From NCBI RefSeq assembly GCF_000389965.1, contig NC_021191.1:6139501-6203500 (forward strand): a stretch of DNA of 64,000 bases, given 5' to 3'. Below are positions 8,943 to 16,514 of the stretch, piece by piece. Below the pieces are notes generated by a model. That model ran no database searches and was not told the origin of the DNA. It was given only the letters and a program-made list of their open reading frames with translations. Position 1 is the first letter of the stretch; each line of letters begins with the position of its first letter. Both the position numbers and the translations under genes were made by a program. The DNA is from Actinoplanes sp. N902-109. GTDB lineage: Bacteria; Actinomycetota; Actinomycetes; Mycobacteriales; Micromonosporaceae.

Positions 8943-9371
8943 TCAGGGCCCGGTGGAACCACTCGACAGCGCGGCCAGCAGAATCCCGCCGCACCCGCAC
9001 AGCAGGATCAGCGCGGAGACGGCCAGCAGGATCCAGGTCACCACCATGCCGGGGTACTTCTGCGGCGGCGGGCCGATCGCCCCGTCGATGAACGCGATCG
9101 TGGGTGCGCGGTACTCCACCTCGACGACCTGACCCGGCTGCACGGTCACGCCGAGATCGGCCGAGCCGATCCGCGACGGCAACAGGTACGGCACGTGTAC
9201 GTGCAGGTGGTGCTGGCCGGGCGGGACCGGGATCTCGGTACGGCCCCAGGCGCGCGCCGCCACGTAGCCGTTGACGCTGATCTCGGGCTTGAACAGGCCG
9301 AGCAGGAACGCCGCCCAGAAGTACTTCGTCGTGACGGCGATCGTGCCGCCACCGTGGTGCTGTGGATACAT
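8943..9371 (-). CDS. Small membrane protein with beta-rich domain
   Basis: A 142-residue protein. The first 100 residues look beta-rich (KPEISVNGYVAARAWGRTEIPVPPGQHHLHVHVPYLLP, continuing with LGVTVQPGQVVEVEYRAP), a pattern seen in small actinomycete proteins that describe a body/PEGA-like fold. A C-terminal TM follows (VVTWILLAVSALILLCGCGGILLAAL). Start is the ATG at 9371. The Shine-Dalgarno is weak. It lies 102 bases upstream of the DivIVA-like gene on the same strand and may share its promoter. Function unknown. Confidence 0.6.
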   Translation of the reverse strand: MYPQHHGGGTIAVTTKYFWAAFLLGLFKPEISVNGYVAARAWGRTEIPVPPGQHHLHVHVPYLLPSRIGSADLGVTVQPGQVVEVEYRAPTIAFIDGAIGPPPQKYPGMVVTWILLAVSALILLCGCGGILLAALSSGSTGP

Positions 9372-9660
9372 GGTGGCGCAGCGTAGTGCATCAACGGTGA
9401 CTTGCTGAAACGGGTGAAACTTCCTCGATGTAACGCTGCGCCGGGAACCACCCCGATGGTCGGCGCGAGCCTCTTTCGCGTGCGTAGCGCCGGTTTCCCC
9501 GCCGGGGCACGCCCTCCCCCACGATGAAAGAAACCGCTGTGTCCCGGGGCCCCGCCGGGCGCGCCGGCGGCGTCGACCGTGCGGGGTGGCCGGTTTGCCT
9601 GCCAAGCTGGTGCTGCCGGCGGCTCGATCGCCGGGCCGGCCTCATCCGCAGGGAGGACTC
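9372..9660. other. Divergent intergenic region
   Basis: 289 bases between the divergent small membrane protein and the gamma-glutamyltransferase-like gene, so it must contain two promoters. A strong ribosome binding site (AGGGAGGA) for the rightward gene sits at its right end. I find no clear operator or hairpin. Confidence 0.45.
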
Positions 9661-11118
9661 GTGAAGGTTGCGCTGGCCGCGCCGCACCCGGCCGCGGTGG
9701 CAGCGGGCCGGGCCATGGTCCGGGCCGGCGGCAACGCCGTCGACGCCGCCCTGGCCGCGGCCGCCGCGCTCACCGTGGTGTACCCGCACCAGTGCTCGAT
9801 CGGCGGCGACCTCGTCGCCGTCATCCGGCCCGCCGGTGGCACGCCCCGTGCGGTGCTGTCCATCGGTGCCGCCGCCCGGGGCGTGGACATCGCCGCGCTG
9901 CGGGCCGGCGGGGAGCGCATGCCGATGACCGGACCGCACTCGGTCACCGTGCCCGGCGTGGTCGCCGGTTGGGCCGCGCTGGCCGGCCTGGGCGCCCGGC
10001 TGGGCTGGGCGCAGTGGCTGGAACCCGCGATCGGGCTGGCCCTGGACGGCGCGCCGGTCAGCCCCGGCCTGGCCGCCGCCATCCGCAACCGATCGGCCGC
10101 GATCGCCGCCGACCCGGGCCTGACCGCGGTGGTGGGCGGCCTGACCGAGGGCGACCCGCTGCTGCAGCCCGCGCTCGGCGACTCGCTGATTGCCATCTCG
10201 CGCACCTGGCACACGTTCTACCGGGGCCACCTGGGGCACCGGCTGGCCGAGGCGCTGCGGCGCGCGGGCAGCCCGCTGACCCCGGCCGACTTCGCCGCCC
10301 ACCGGGCCGAGGTGACCGGCCCGCTGACCACCGAGGCGTACGGCGCCACCTGGTCGGCCGCTCCCCCGCCCAGCCAGGGTGCCACCTTCCTGGCCCTCCT
10401 CGGGCAGCCCGACCTGCCGGCCACGGCCCGCCGGGCCCAGCTGGCCCGCGACGCGCTGCTCGGCGACCCGCGCACCGGCCCGGTCGACGTGGACGCCCTG
10501 CTGCTGCGCGCCGATCGGGACGTCGCCGCGATGCCGCCCGGCCCGCGCCCCACCGGCGACACCGTGGCGGTCACCGCGGTCGACGCCGACGGCACCGCGG
10601 TGTCGCTGATCCAGAGCGTCTTCCAGAGTTTCGGCTCGGGCATCCTCGACCCGGACACCGGCATCGTGCTGCACAACCGCGGCTCGATGTTCAGCCTCGA
10701 CGACGACCATCCGGCCCGGCTGCACCCGGGTGCCCGCCCGCCGCACACCCTGTGTCCCACCGTCGCGGTCGCCGGCGCCACCGTGCTGGCGCTGGGCTGC
10801 CAGGGCGGCCGGTCCCAGCCGTGGATCCTCGCCCAGGTCGCCGCGGACCTGCTGACCGGCCCCGACCCGGCCGCCGTGGTGGGCCGGCCGCGCTGGGTCA
10901 TCGGCGCCCGCGACGTCGGCCACGAGCAGCAGACCCTGGTCCTCGAACCGGGCCTGCCCGCCACCCTGGCCGCCGCCGCACCGGCCCTCGGCCTGGCCGT
11001 GGCCACCACCGACGGCCCGCACGACGACGCCGGGCACGTCCAGGCCGCCCGGTTGTCCGCCGGTGTGCTCAGCGCCGCCAGCGACCCGCGCGCCGACGGC
11101 ATCGCAGCGGTGTGGTGA
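9661..11118 (+). CDS. Gamma-glutamyltransferase-like Ntn hydrolase
   Basis: A 485-residue member of the gamma-glutamyltranspeptidase family (self-processing N-terminal-nucleophile hydrolase). N-terminal family signature: PHPAAVAAGRAMVRAGGNAVDAALAAAAAL and CSIGGDLVAV. The processing/nucleophile region is GDTVAVTAVDADGTAVSL. Here the usual T-T-H-x-S motif reads T-V-A-V-T, so the autoprocessing Thr should be Thr of GDT but the flanking His is missing. C-terminal GSGILDPDTGIVLHNRG is intact. There is no signal peptide, unlike secreted GGTs. The GTG at 9661 follows an excellent AGGGAGGA. The substrate may not be glutathione. Confidence 0.82.
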   Translation: MKVALAAPHPAAVAAGRAMVRAGGNAVDAALAAAAALTVVYPHQCSIGGDLVAVIRPAGGTPRAVLSIGAAARGVDIAALRAGGERMPMTGPHSVTVPGVVAGWAALAGLGARLGWAQWLEPAIGLALDGAPVSPGLAAAIRNRSAAIAADPGLTAVVGGLTEGDPLLQPALGDSLIAISRTWHTFYRGHLGHRLAEALRRAGSPLTPADFAAHRAEVTGPLTTEAYGATWSAAPPPSQGATFLALLGQPDLPATARRAQLARDALLGDPRTGPVDVDALLLRADRDVAAMPPGPRPTGDTVAVTAVDADGTAVSLIQSVFQSFGSGILDPDTGIVLHNRGSMFSLDDDHPARLHPGARPPHTLCPTVAVAGATVLALGCQGGRSQPWILAQVAADLLTGPDPAAVVGRPRWVIGARDVGHEQQTLVLEPGLPATLAAAAPALGLAVATTDGPHDDAGHVQAARLSAGVLSAASDPRADGIAAVW

Positions 11119-11401
11119 GCGCCCTGCTCCTGGCGGGTGACCGCGGTGCGCCGGGGCACGCCTATCGTGGACCGGGCCCGGCCGGGGTGGACCGGGCCCG
11201 AGAGTGGGGAGTGGCGGTGTCGGCTCAACCCGCGTTGCAGGGGGACCGCAGCGCCGGTCCGTTGCGCCGGCGGGGCGCGGACCGGGCCGCCGCAGCCGGG
11301 CCACCGCAGGCCAGGCCGGACACCGGGATCACGGCGGGGCGGCGGGCCGGGCGCGCTGCTCACCGGGCCACGGCCGGCGGCGGTGGCGGGGAGTCCGGCC
11401 G
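11119..11401. other. Intergenic spacer
   Basis: 283 bases between two rightward genes. Open frames run through it, but none has a start with a ribosome binding site and homology-like content, so I treat it as untranslated leader. No distinct hairpin was seen. Confidence 0.4.
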
Positions 11402-12169
11402 ATGAGCCCGCTGGAGGCGCTGGCCCTGCTCGGCGCCGGGATCGCGGCCGGCGGCATCAACGCGATCGCCGGGGGCGGCTCGCTGCTGTCGTTCCCCGCG
11501 CTGGTCGGCATCGGCCTGCCGAGCGTGGCGGCCAACGTCAGCAACGCCCTGTCGGTGGCGCCCGGTTACGGGGCCAGCGTGCTGGGCAGCCGGCCCGACC
11601 TGGCCGGGCAGGGCCGGCGCATCGCCCGCATCGTGCCCACGGTGGTGCTGGGGGCGATCGGCGGCTCGGCGCTGCTGCTGCTCACCCCGCGAGCCGTGTT
11701 CGACTACGTGGTGCCGTTCCTGGTGCTCGGCGCGACCGCGATGCTGGCCTTCCAGAACAAGCTGCGCGACCTCGCCGGCCACCCCAAGGACAACTCCCCG
11801 CGCCGCGCGGCGCTGCTGCTGCACCTCGCGGTGTTCCTGTGCGGGCTGTACGGCGGCTACTTCAACGCCGCGCTGGGGGTGCTGCTGATCGCCGGGCTGG
11901 CCCTGGTGCTCGACGAGCCGCTGCGCCGGGTCAGCGCGCTGAAGAACGTGCTGTCGGCGGTGGTCGGGCTGACCACGGTGCTGATCTACAGCATCTTCGG
12001 CCCGGTGAACTGGGCGGCGGTCGGGGTGCTGGCACCGGCCACCATCATCGGCGGCTTCGTCGGTGCCCGGCTGGCCCGCCGGCTGCCGTCGCACATCCTG
12101 CGCTACCTGATCATCACCTTCGGCACGGTCGTCGGCGTCATCCTGCTCGTCCGGGCCCTCACCGGCTGA
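11402..12169 (+). CDS. TSUP-family permease (TauE/SafE)
   Basis: A 255-residue integral membrane protein of the sulfite exporter TauE/SafE family. The family N-terminal motif GGINAIAGGGSLLSFPALVGIGLP and its half-repeat (LYGGYFNAALGVLLIAGLAL, then LKNVLSAVVGLTTVLIYS) are clear, and about eight TM helices alternate with short charged loops. The Pfam half-repeats are expected to form an anion path for sulfite or organosulfonates. Start at the ATG 11402, where the first TM begins. No partner gene for sulfur metabolism is adjacent, so the cargo is open. Confidence 0.9.
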   Translation: MSPLEALALLGAGIAAGGINAIAGGGSLLSFPALVGIGLPSVAANVSNALSVAPGYGASVLGSRPDLAGQGRRIARIVPTVVLGAIGGSALLLLTPRAVFDYVVPFLVLGATAMLAFQNKLRDLAGHPKDNSPRRAALLLHLAVFLCGLYGGYFNAALGVLLIAGLALVLDEPLRRVSALKNVLSAVVGLTTVLIYSIFGPVNWAAVGVLAPATIIGGFVGARLARRLPSHILRYLIITFGTVVGVILLVRALTG

Positions 12170-12301
12170 CGCCCCGGTCCTCGCCAGGGGGGACGACCGG
12201 CCGTTGCGTCCGGCGATGATCCGGCCCCATCGTCCCCACCGCCGGGCCGCGGGATGCCGCGCGGCGTTGCCGTGGCCGGGCGGCCGTGATTGGCTGACGG
12301 C

Positions 12302-12997
12302 GTGTCGTTGCGGGCCGAGGAGTGGGCGTCCGGCACGTTTCTGGGCGGCCTGTCCGCGGTGGCACGGGGCGAGCTGCTGGCGGTGGCGGCGCGGCGGGCG
12401 TTCGGGCCGGGCCGGCAGCTGATCCGCGAGGGTGCGGCAGCCGCGCACGTGGTCCTGCTGCTCGGCGGGTTCGCCAAGATCACCACCGTGCTGGAGGGCT
12501 TCGAGACGCTGCTGGGCCTGCGGCTGCCCGGCGAGGTGATCGGCGAGACCGGCGCGCTCACCGGCCAGCCGCGCAACGCCACGGTGACCGCCTGCGGCCG
12601 GGTGGTGGCCGGGGTGGTGTCGCGCGCCGACTTCGAGGCGTTCCTGCGCCGCCGGCCCGAGGCGGCCACCCTGGTGATGGCCTCGGTGGCCCGCCAGCTC
12701 AACTGGGCCGACCGGCGCCGCGCCGACTTCGCGGTGTTCCCGGCGCACATCCGGCTCGCCCGGCTGCTCAGCGAGATCGCGGACGTCTGCGCGGTGGCCC
12801 GGCCGGACGGCGCGGTCGACCTGGCCGTGCCGCTGAGCCAGCCCGAACTGGCCGCGATGATCGGCATCGCCCCGGCGACCATGCACAAGGCGGTGGCCGA
12901 CCTGCGCGCCCGCAACCTGATCAGCACGGGCTACCGCCGGGTCAGCGTCCTGGACCCGGCCGCGCTCCGCACCCTGGCCGCGGGCCGGACCGACTGA
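12302..12997 (+). CDS. Crp/Fnr-family transcriptional regulator
   Basis: A 231-residue regulator: N-terminal cyclic-nucleotide-binding-like beta barrel (residues about 20-130; LIREGAAAAHVVLLLGGFAKITT, LRLPGEVIGETGALTG), dimerisation helix, and C-terminal winged helix (LSQPELAAMIGIAPATMHKAVADLRARNLIST). The phosphate-binding cassette is imperfect, so cAMP binding is uncertain. Start taken at GTG 12302. A TTG at 12290 is possible. It reads towards the 19-bp repeats and the metabolite cluster but has no clear link to it. Confidence 0.85.
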   Translation: MSLRAEEWASGTFLGGLSAVARGELLAVAARRAFGPGRQLIREGAAAAHVVLLLGGFAKITTVLEGFETLLGLRLPGEVIGETGALTGQPRNATVTACGRVVAGVVSRADFEAFLRRRPEAATLVMASVARQLNWADRRRADFAVFPAHIRLARLLSEIADVCAVARPDGAVDLAVPLSQPELAAMIGIAPATMHKAVADLRARNLISTGYRRVSVLDPAALRTLAAGRTD

Positions 12998-13026
12998 GCC
13001 GGGCCGGCCGGGCCGACTGCATCCGG

Positions 13027-13105
13027 CCGGAGCGGCTGAGGAAAACCGGAGCGGCTGAGGAAAACCGGGGCGGCTGAGGAAGACCGGGCGGCTGAGGAAA
13101 ACCGG
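13027..13105. repeat. Four tandem 19-bp direct repeats
   Basis: Four head-to-tail copies of CCGGAGCGGCTGAGGAAAA: two identical (13027-13045, 13046-13064), a third with two changes (13065-13083) and a fourth one base shorter (13084-13101), then a trailing CCGG. The array sits between the Crp/Fnr stop and the LuxR-type gene at 13180. No unique spacers, so not CRISPR. It could be an iteron-like regulator binding array or replication slippage. Confidence 0.85.
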
Positions 13106-13112
13106 CAATCCC

Positions 13113-13122
13113 CTACTTGTAG
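13113..13122. promoter_or_regulatory. Candidate regulator half-site pair CTACTTGTAG
   Basis: An imperfect inverted repeat, CTACTTGTAG, 58 bases upstream of the LuxR-type start at 13180. Its left half CTACT matches the arms of the perfect palindrome at 20463-20478 ahead of phzE. I infer, weakly, that one cluster regulator recognises both. Confidence 0.3.
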
Positions 13123-13179
13123 CCGGTCTCCCCGGCCGAACGACTCCACCATCGGTGCTGGGTGAACCGAGGAGGAGCC

Positions 13180-14175
13180 ATGGGGAGCACGCCGCTGATC
13201 GGCCGGGACCGCGAGCTGGCGCTGGCCGACGAGCTGCTGGGTCAGGTCACCGCGGGCCGGCCGCACGTCCTGCTGCTGCAGGGACCGCGCGGCAGCGGCC
13301 GCACCCGGCTGGGCGCGGAGATCGCCGGCCGGGCCCGCGAGCGTGGGATCACGGTGAACGGCCCGGAGCCGGGTGCCGGGCCGGTGCTCGTCGTGGTGGC
13401 CGCCCGGCGGGGCAGCGACCCGGCGCTGCTCGACCGGTGGGGTGCGGCGGTGGTGCACCGGATCACGCTGGAACCGCTGAGCGCGGCCGACGTGGAACGG
13501 CTGGCGGCGGCAGTGCTCGGGACGCCGCCCGGCCCCGAGCTGCTGGACCTGCTGCCGATCGCGGCGGGCCGGCCGGGTCTGGTCAAGCGGCTGGCCGGGG
13601 GCCCGAGCGGGCCGGCCTGCGCGAACGGCATCCGGGCTGACGCAGCGGCGGCGCTGGCCGGGCGTACGGAGGCAGTGGTGGGAGAAGATCTCGCCACGCT
13701 CTCCCCGCCGGCGCGGCACCTGGTGCAGGCCGCCACCTCGATCAGCGGGCCGTTCGCGCTGCTGCGGCTGACCCGGCTGCTCGGGGTGAGCCCGGTGGCG
13801 GTGCTGCCGGCGGTCGAGGAGGTGCTCGATGCCGGACTGCTGGCCACCGACGGGGAGCTGCTGTCGTTCCGGCACGAGCGGGTGCGCGAGATCGTGGCCG
13901 CGAGCCTGCCGCAGCCGGTCGCCGCGGCGTTGCGCACGCTCGATCCCGCGGTGGACTGGAGCGTGCTGAGCCCGCGCGAGCGCGAGGTGGCCGAGCTGGC
14001 CGGGCGGGCGCTGACGAACGTGCAGATCGCCCACCGGGTCGGCCGGTCGCCGCACACGGTCAACTACCACCTGCGGCAGATCTTCCAGAAGCTGGGGATA
14101 GCCTCGCGGGTGGAGCTGGCCGCGCTGCTGGAGCACGGCCGAGCGCGCTCAGGAATGTCCCGGTCGTCATCGTGA
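13180..14175 (+). CDS. LuxR-family regulator with degenerate N-terminal P-loop domain
   Basis: A 331-residue regulator. The N-terminal half starts like a LAL/STAND ATPase (LIGRDRELALADELL; P-loop GPRGSGRT), but the Walker Lys is replaced by Arg and no Walker B Asp pair is seen. The domain is far shorter than in true LAL proteins of about 900 residues, so it probably does not hydrolyse ATP. The C-terminus is a standard LuxR helix-turn-helix (LSPREREVAELAGRALTNVQIAHRVGRSPHTVNYHLRQIF). The ATG at 13180 follows GAGGAGG. Its 3' end overlaps the convergent isochorismatase gene by 116 bases. Likely a pathway regulator at the cluster edge. Confidence 0.85.
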   Translation: MGSTPLIGRDRELALADELLGQVTAGRPHVLLLQGPRGSGRTRLGAEIAGRARERGITVNGPEPGAGPVLVVVAARRGSDPALLDRWGAAVVHRITLEPLSAADVERLAAAVLGTPPGPELLDLLPIAAGRPGLVKRLAGGPSGPACANGIRADAAAALAGRTEAVVGEDLATLSPPARHLVQAATSISGPFALLRLTRLLGVSPVAVLPAVEEVLDAGLLATDGELLSFRHERVREIVAASLPQPVAAALRTLDPAVDWSVLSPREREVAELAGRALTNVQIAHRVGRSPHTVNYHLRQIFQKLGIASRVELAALLEHGRARSGMSRSSS

Positions 14176-14758
14176 CCGCGCAGCGCCGGGCCGCGTGGTG
14201 CAGCGCCGCCAGGTGGTCGGCCCGGGTGAAGTCGGCCGTCGCGTCGGCGAGCAGGAACGGCTGGATGTCGTGTGCGAAGGCGTCCATCGCCGTGGCCAGG
14301 CAACCGATGTGGGCGAACACCCCGCAGACCGCCAGCTGGTCGCGTCCCAGATCCTTCATCAGCTGCGCCAGCCCGGTACGGAAGAAAGCGCTGTACCGGT
14401 ACTTCGTCACCACATGATCGCCCGCGGCCGGGGTCAGCGGCGCGACGACCGACCGATGCGCCGGGTCCGTGCTCATCCCCGGTCCCCAGAAGTCGTGCAC
14501 CAGCCCGCGTTCACCGCGTGACATGCCACCCGGCTGCACGCTGAAGATCACCGGCAGCCCGGCGGTCCGCAGCGACCCGATGGTTTCCAGCAACCCGGTC
14601 GTGGGGCTGGCCCCGCGCGGCAGGAAGTCGACGAAGTAGCGCTGCATGTCGTGGATCAGTACGGCACAGCGCCGCGGGTCGGGCCGCCAGTCCACCGCCG
14701 GGGGCAGCAGCTCGGCCGCGGTGGGCAGGGCGTACGGGCGGATCGGGGGGATGCTCAC
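14060..14758 (-). CDS. phzD: Isochorismatase / ADIC hydrolase (PhzD/EntB-like)
   Basis: A 232-residue isochorismatase-family hydrolase. The catalytic set is visible: Asp37 (VLIHDMQRYF), Lys119 (VVTKYRYSAF) and the HIGCLATAMDAFAHD segment around Cys153. Such enzymes remove pyruvate from isochorismate or from ADIC. With a PhzE-type synthase next door I infer ADIC to 2,3-dihydro-3-hydroxyanthranilate. The GTG start overlaps the SDR stop (GTGA). The last ~25 residues (Pro/Ala-rich) go beyond the normal fold and overlap the convergent LuxR gene. It is last in the seven-gene operon. DHB-type chemistry (EntB without a carrier domain) is the alternative. Confidence 0.85.
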   Translation of the reverse strand: MSIPPIRPYALPTAAELLPPAVDWRPDPRRCAVLIHDMQRYFVDFLPRGASPTTGLLETIGSLRTAGLPVIFSVQPGGMSRGERGLVHDFWGPGMSTDPAHRSVVAPLTPAAGDHVVTKYRYSAFFRTGLAQLMKDLGRDQLAVCGVFAHIGCLATAMDAFAHDIQPFLLADATADFTRADHLAALHHAARRCAVTMTTGTFLSALGRAPAARPAPPARLSPASGRSAAGGS

Positions 14759-15483
14759 AGCGCCGCGCCTCCGTCGACAACGAGGTTCTGCAGGGTGATG
14801 TGCCGGGCCTGCTCGGACGCGAGGAAGGCGACGGCGGCCGCGATGTCCCCGGGCTCGGCGATCCGGCCCAGCGGGATGCCGATCTTGTACTGCGCCGGGT
14901 CGCCGGCCACCGCCGCGGCGGCGCCCCCGGGCGTGGTCCACAGTGCCCGTTGCATGGGCGTGTCGGTCGAGCCGGGCGAGACCACGTTGCAGCGCACCCC
15001 GGCCGGGGCGAGCTCCAGGCCGAGACACCGGGTGAAGTGGGCCGCCGCGGCCTTCGACGCCGCGTACGCCGCCATCTGCGCCCGCGGCACCCGGGCGGCG
15101 TTGGACGCGACGGTCACGATCGCGCCGTGCCCGCGGTCGGCCATCCGGCGGCCCACCTCGCGGCTGACCCGGAACACGCCGGTCGCGTTGACGTCGAGCA
15201 CCGCGTGCCAGTCGGCGTCGGTGGTGCCGGTGACCGGGCCGGTGCGCAGCACCCCGGCCACGTTGACCAGCACGTCGATCGGCCCGGCGAGGTCCTCGGC
15301 CCGGGCCACGGCGGCGATCACCGCGGCGGTGTCGCGCACGTCCAGGGCCAGGCCGGGCACGCCGGGGACAGCCGGCCGCGGGGGCTGCAGATCGGTGGCA
15401 ACGACCCGGTGACCGGCGGCGGTCAGGGCCCGCACCACGGCGGCCCCGATGCCCCGGGCGGCCCCGGTGACCAGCGCGCTCAT
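14755..15483 (-). CDS. SDR dehydrogenase, 2,3-dihydro-(3-hydroxyanthranilate / DHB) dehydrogenase-like
   Basis: A 242-residue short-chain dehydrogenase of the EntA/DhbA type: NAD-binding TGAARGIG at residues 6-13, an Asp at the end of strand 2 (VVATDLQ, favouring NAD), NVAG, catalytic Ser (VTVASNAA) and YAASKAA (Tyr and Lys). The C-terminal part (DTPMQRALW, YKIGIPLGRIAEPGDIA, NLVVDGGAAL) matches the dihydro-diol dehydrogenase subgroup. Expected to aromatise the isochorismatase product to 3-hydroxyanthranilate. It overlaps both neighbours by four bases. Confidence 0.87.
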   Translation of the reverse strand: MSALVTGAARGIGAAVVRALTAAGHRVVATDLQPPRPAVPGVPGLALDVRDTAAVIAAVARAEDLAGPIDVLVNVAGVLRTGPVTGTTDADWHAVLDVNATGVFRVSREVGRRMADRGHGAIVTVASNAARVPRAQMAAYAASKAAAAHFTRCLGLELAPAGVRCNVVSPGSTDTPMQRALWTTPGGAAAAVAGDPAQYKIGIPLGRIAEPGDIAAAVAFLASEQARHITLQNLVVDGGAAL

Positions 15484-16502
15484 CGCCCACCGGCCAGGTC
15501 GTGGTCGCGCCGCCGCTGAGCCGGGCCGTCGGGCAGGTGGTAGTCGGTGGCACCGGCCCGGGCCAGCGCCACCATCCGCTCGGCGACCGGCCGCCGGACC
15601 GCCTCGTAACGGGCGAAGCCATCCGGCTCGGCCACGTGCGCGGCCAGCGCCGCCGCGTCCTCGATCGCCTGGGCCGCGCCCTGCGCCACGAACGGCAGCA
15701 TCGGGTGGGCGGCGTCGCCGACCAGCACCACCCGGCCGCGGTGCCAGGCCGGCAGCGGCGGGCGTTCGAACAGCCCGTGGTGGTCGAAGCGGGTGGCCCG
15801 GGCGATCAGCCCGCGCACGGCCGGGTGCCAGTCGCGGTACGCCGCCAGCACCTCCCGCGGCGTCACCTCGCGCAGCGCGCCGGGCGGGGACGCGGACGGC
15901 ACGGTCAGCACCAGGTTGGTGGCGGTGCCGCCGTCGATGGGGTACGCCACGCAGTGCTGCCCCGGGCCCAGCCACACCACCACCTCCGGGGTGTCCGGGG
16001 CCACCGGCAGCACGGTCCGGTACACCGCGTGCCCCGAGTACCCCACGGGTGTGCTCGCGATCGTGGCGCGTACCAGGGAGAACAGCCCGTCCGCCCCGAC
16101 CGCCGCAGCGTCCGTCAGGACCGTGCCGCCGGCCAGCCGCACCGCCACCCCCGAGCCGTCCTGGGTGACCTCGACGCAGCGCTGCCCGGTCCGGATCGGG
16201 CTGCGGCACGCCGCGGTCAGCGCCCGGCACAGATCCGCGCGGCGCACCGCGCGGTGCCGGTGCAACGGGGTCCGGCCGAGCACGGTGTTGTCCGACCACC
16301 GGCGCAGCTCCCGGGCCCGCAGCGGCACCGCGCCGGGTAGCTCGATGCCCAGGTCGTCCAGCACGGCGGAGGCGTTCGCCGGGATCTGGATGCCACCGCC
16401 CGCCGGGACGGCCGCGCGGTCCACCACCGTGCTCCGCACCCCGGCCCGGGCCAGCGCGACGGCCGTGCTGAGACCGCCGATCCCACCACCGATGATGATC
16501 AT
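15480..16502 (-). CDS. FAD-dependent monooxygenase (salicylate hydroxylase-like)
   Basis: A 340-residue group A flavoprotein monooxygenase: Rossmann FAD motif IIIGGGIGGLSTAVALARAGV at the very start, the second FAD motif VVLVGDAAHPMLPFVAQGAAQAIEDAA near residue 280, and the arginine of the NAD(P)H/FAD contact (HRAVRRADLCRAL). Members hydroxylate activated aromatic rings, sometimes with decarboxylation. Within an aminophenol-carboxylate operon it could tailor either ring. It is about 40-50 residues shorter than usual salicylate hydroxylases at the C-terminus. ATGA-type overlap with the SDR. Start at ATG 16502. Confidence 0.87.
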   Translation of the reverse strand: MIIIGGGIGGLSTAVALARAGVRSTVVDRAAVPAGGGIQIPANASAVLDDLGIELPGAVPLRARELRRWSDNTVLGRTPLHRHRAVRRADLCRALTAACRSPIRTGQRCVEVTQDGSGVAVRLAGGTVLTDAAAVGADGLFSLVRATIASTPVGYSGHAVYRTVLPVAPDTPEVVVWLGPGQHCVAYPIDGGTATNLVLTVPSASPPGALREVTPREVLAAYRDWHPAVRGLIARATRFDHHGLFERPPLPAWHRGRVVLVGDAAHPMLPFVAQGAAQAIEDAAALAAHVAEPDGFARYEAVRRPVAERMVALARAGATDYHLPDGPAQRRRDHDLAGGR

Positions 16503-16514
16503 GATCGGGTCCCT

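Noticed and set aside
11137..12219. A 360-codon frame overlapping the TSUP permease
   Set aside because: It is out of frame with the permease, Arg/Gly-rich and lacks any motif.
13027..13105. CRISPR array
   Set aside because: The repeats are directly adjacent with no spacers and no cas gene is near.
14060..14758. Complete catechol siderophore pathway (EntB/EntA type)
   Set aside because: No DHB-AMP ligase, NRPS or isochorismate synthase is present; the PhzE gene points to 3-hydroxyanthranilate.
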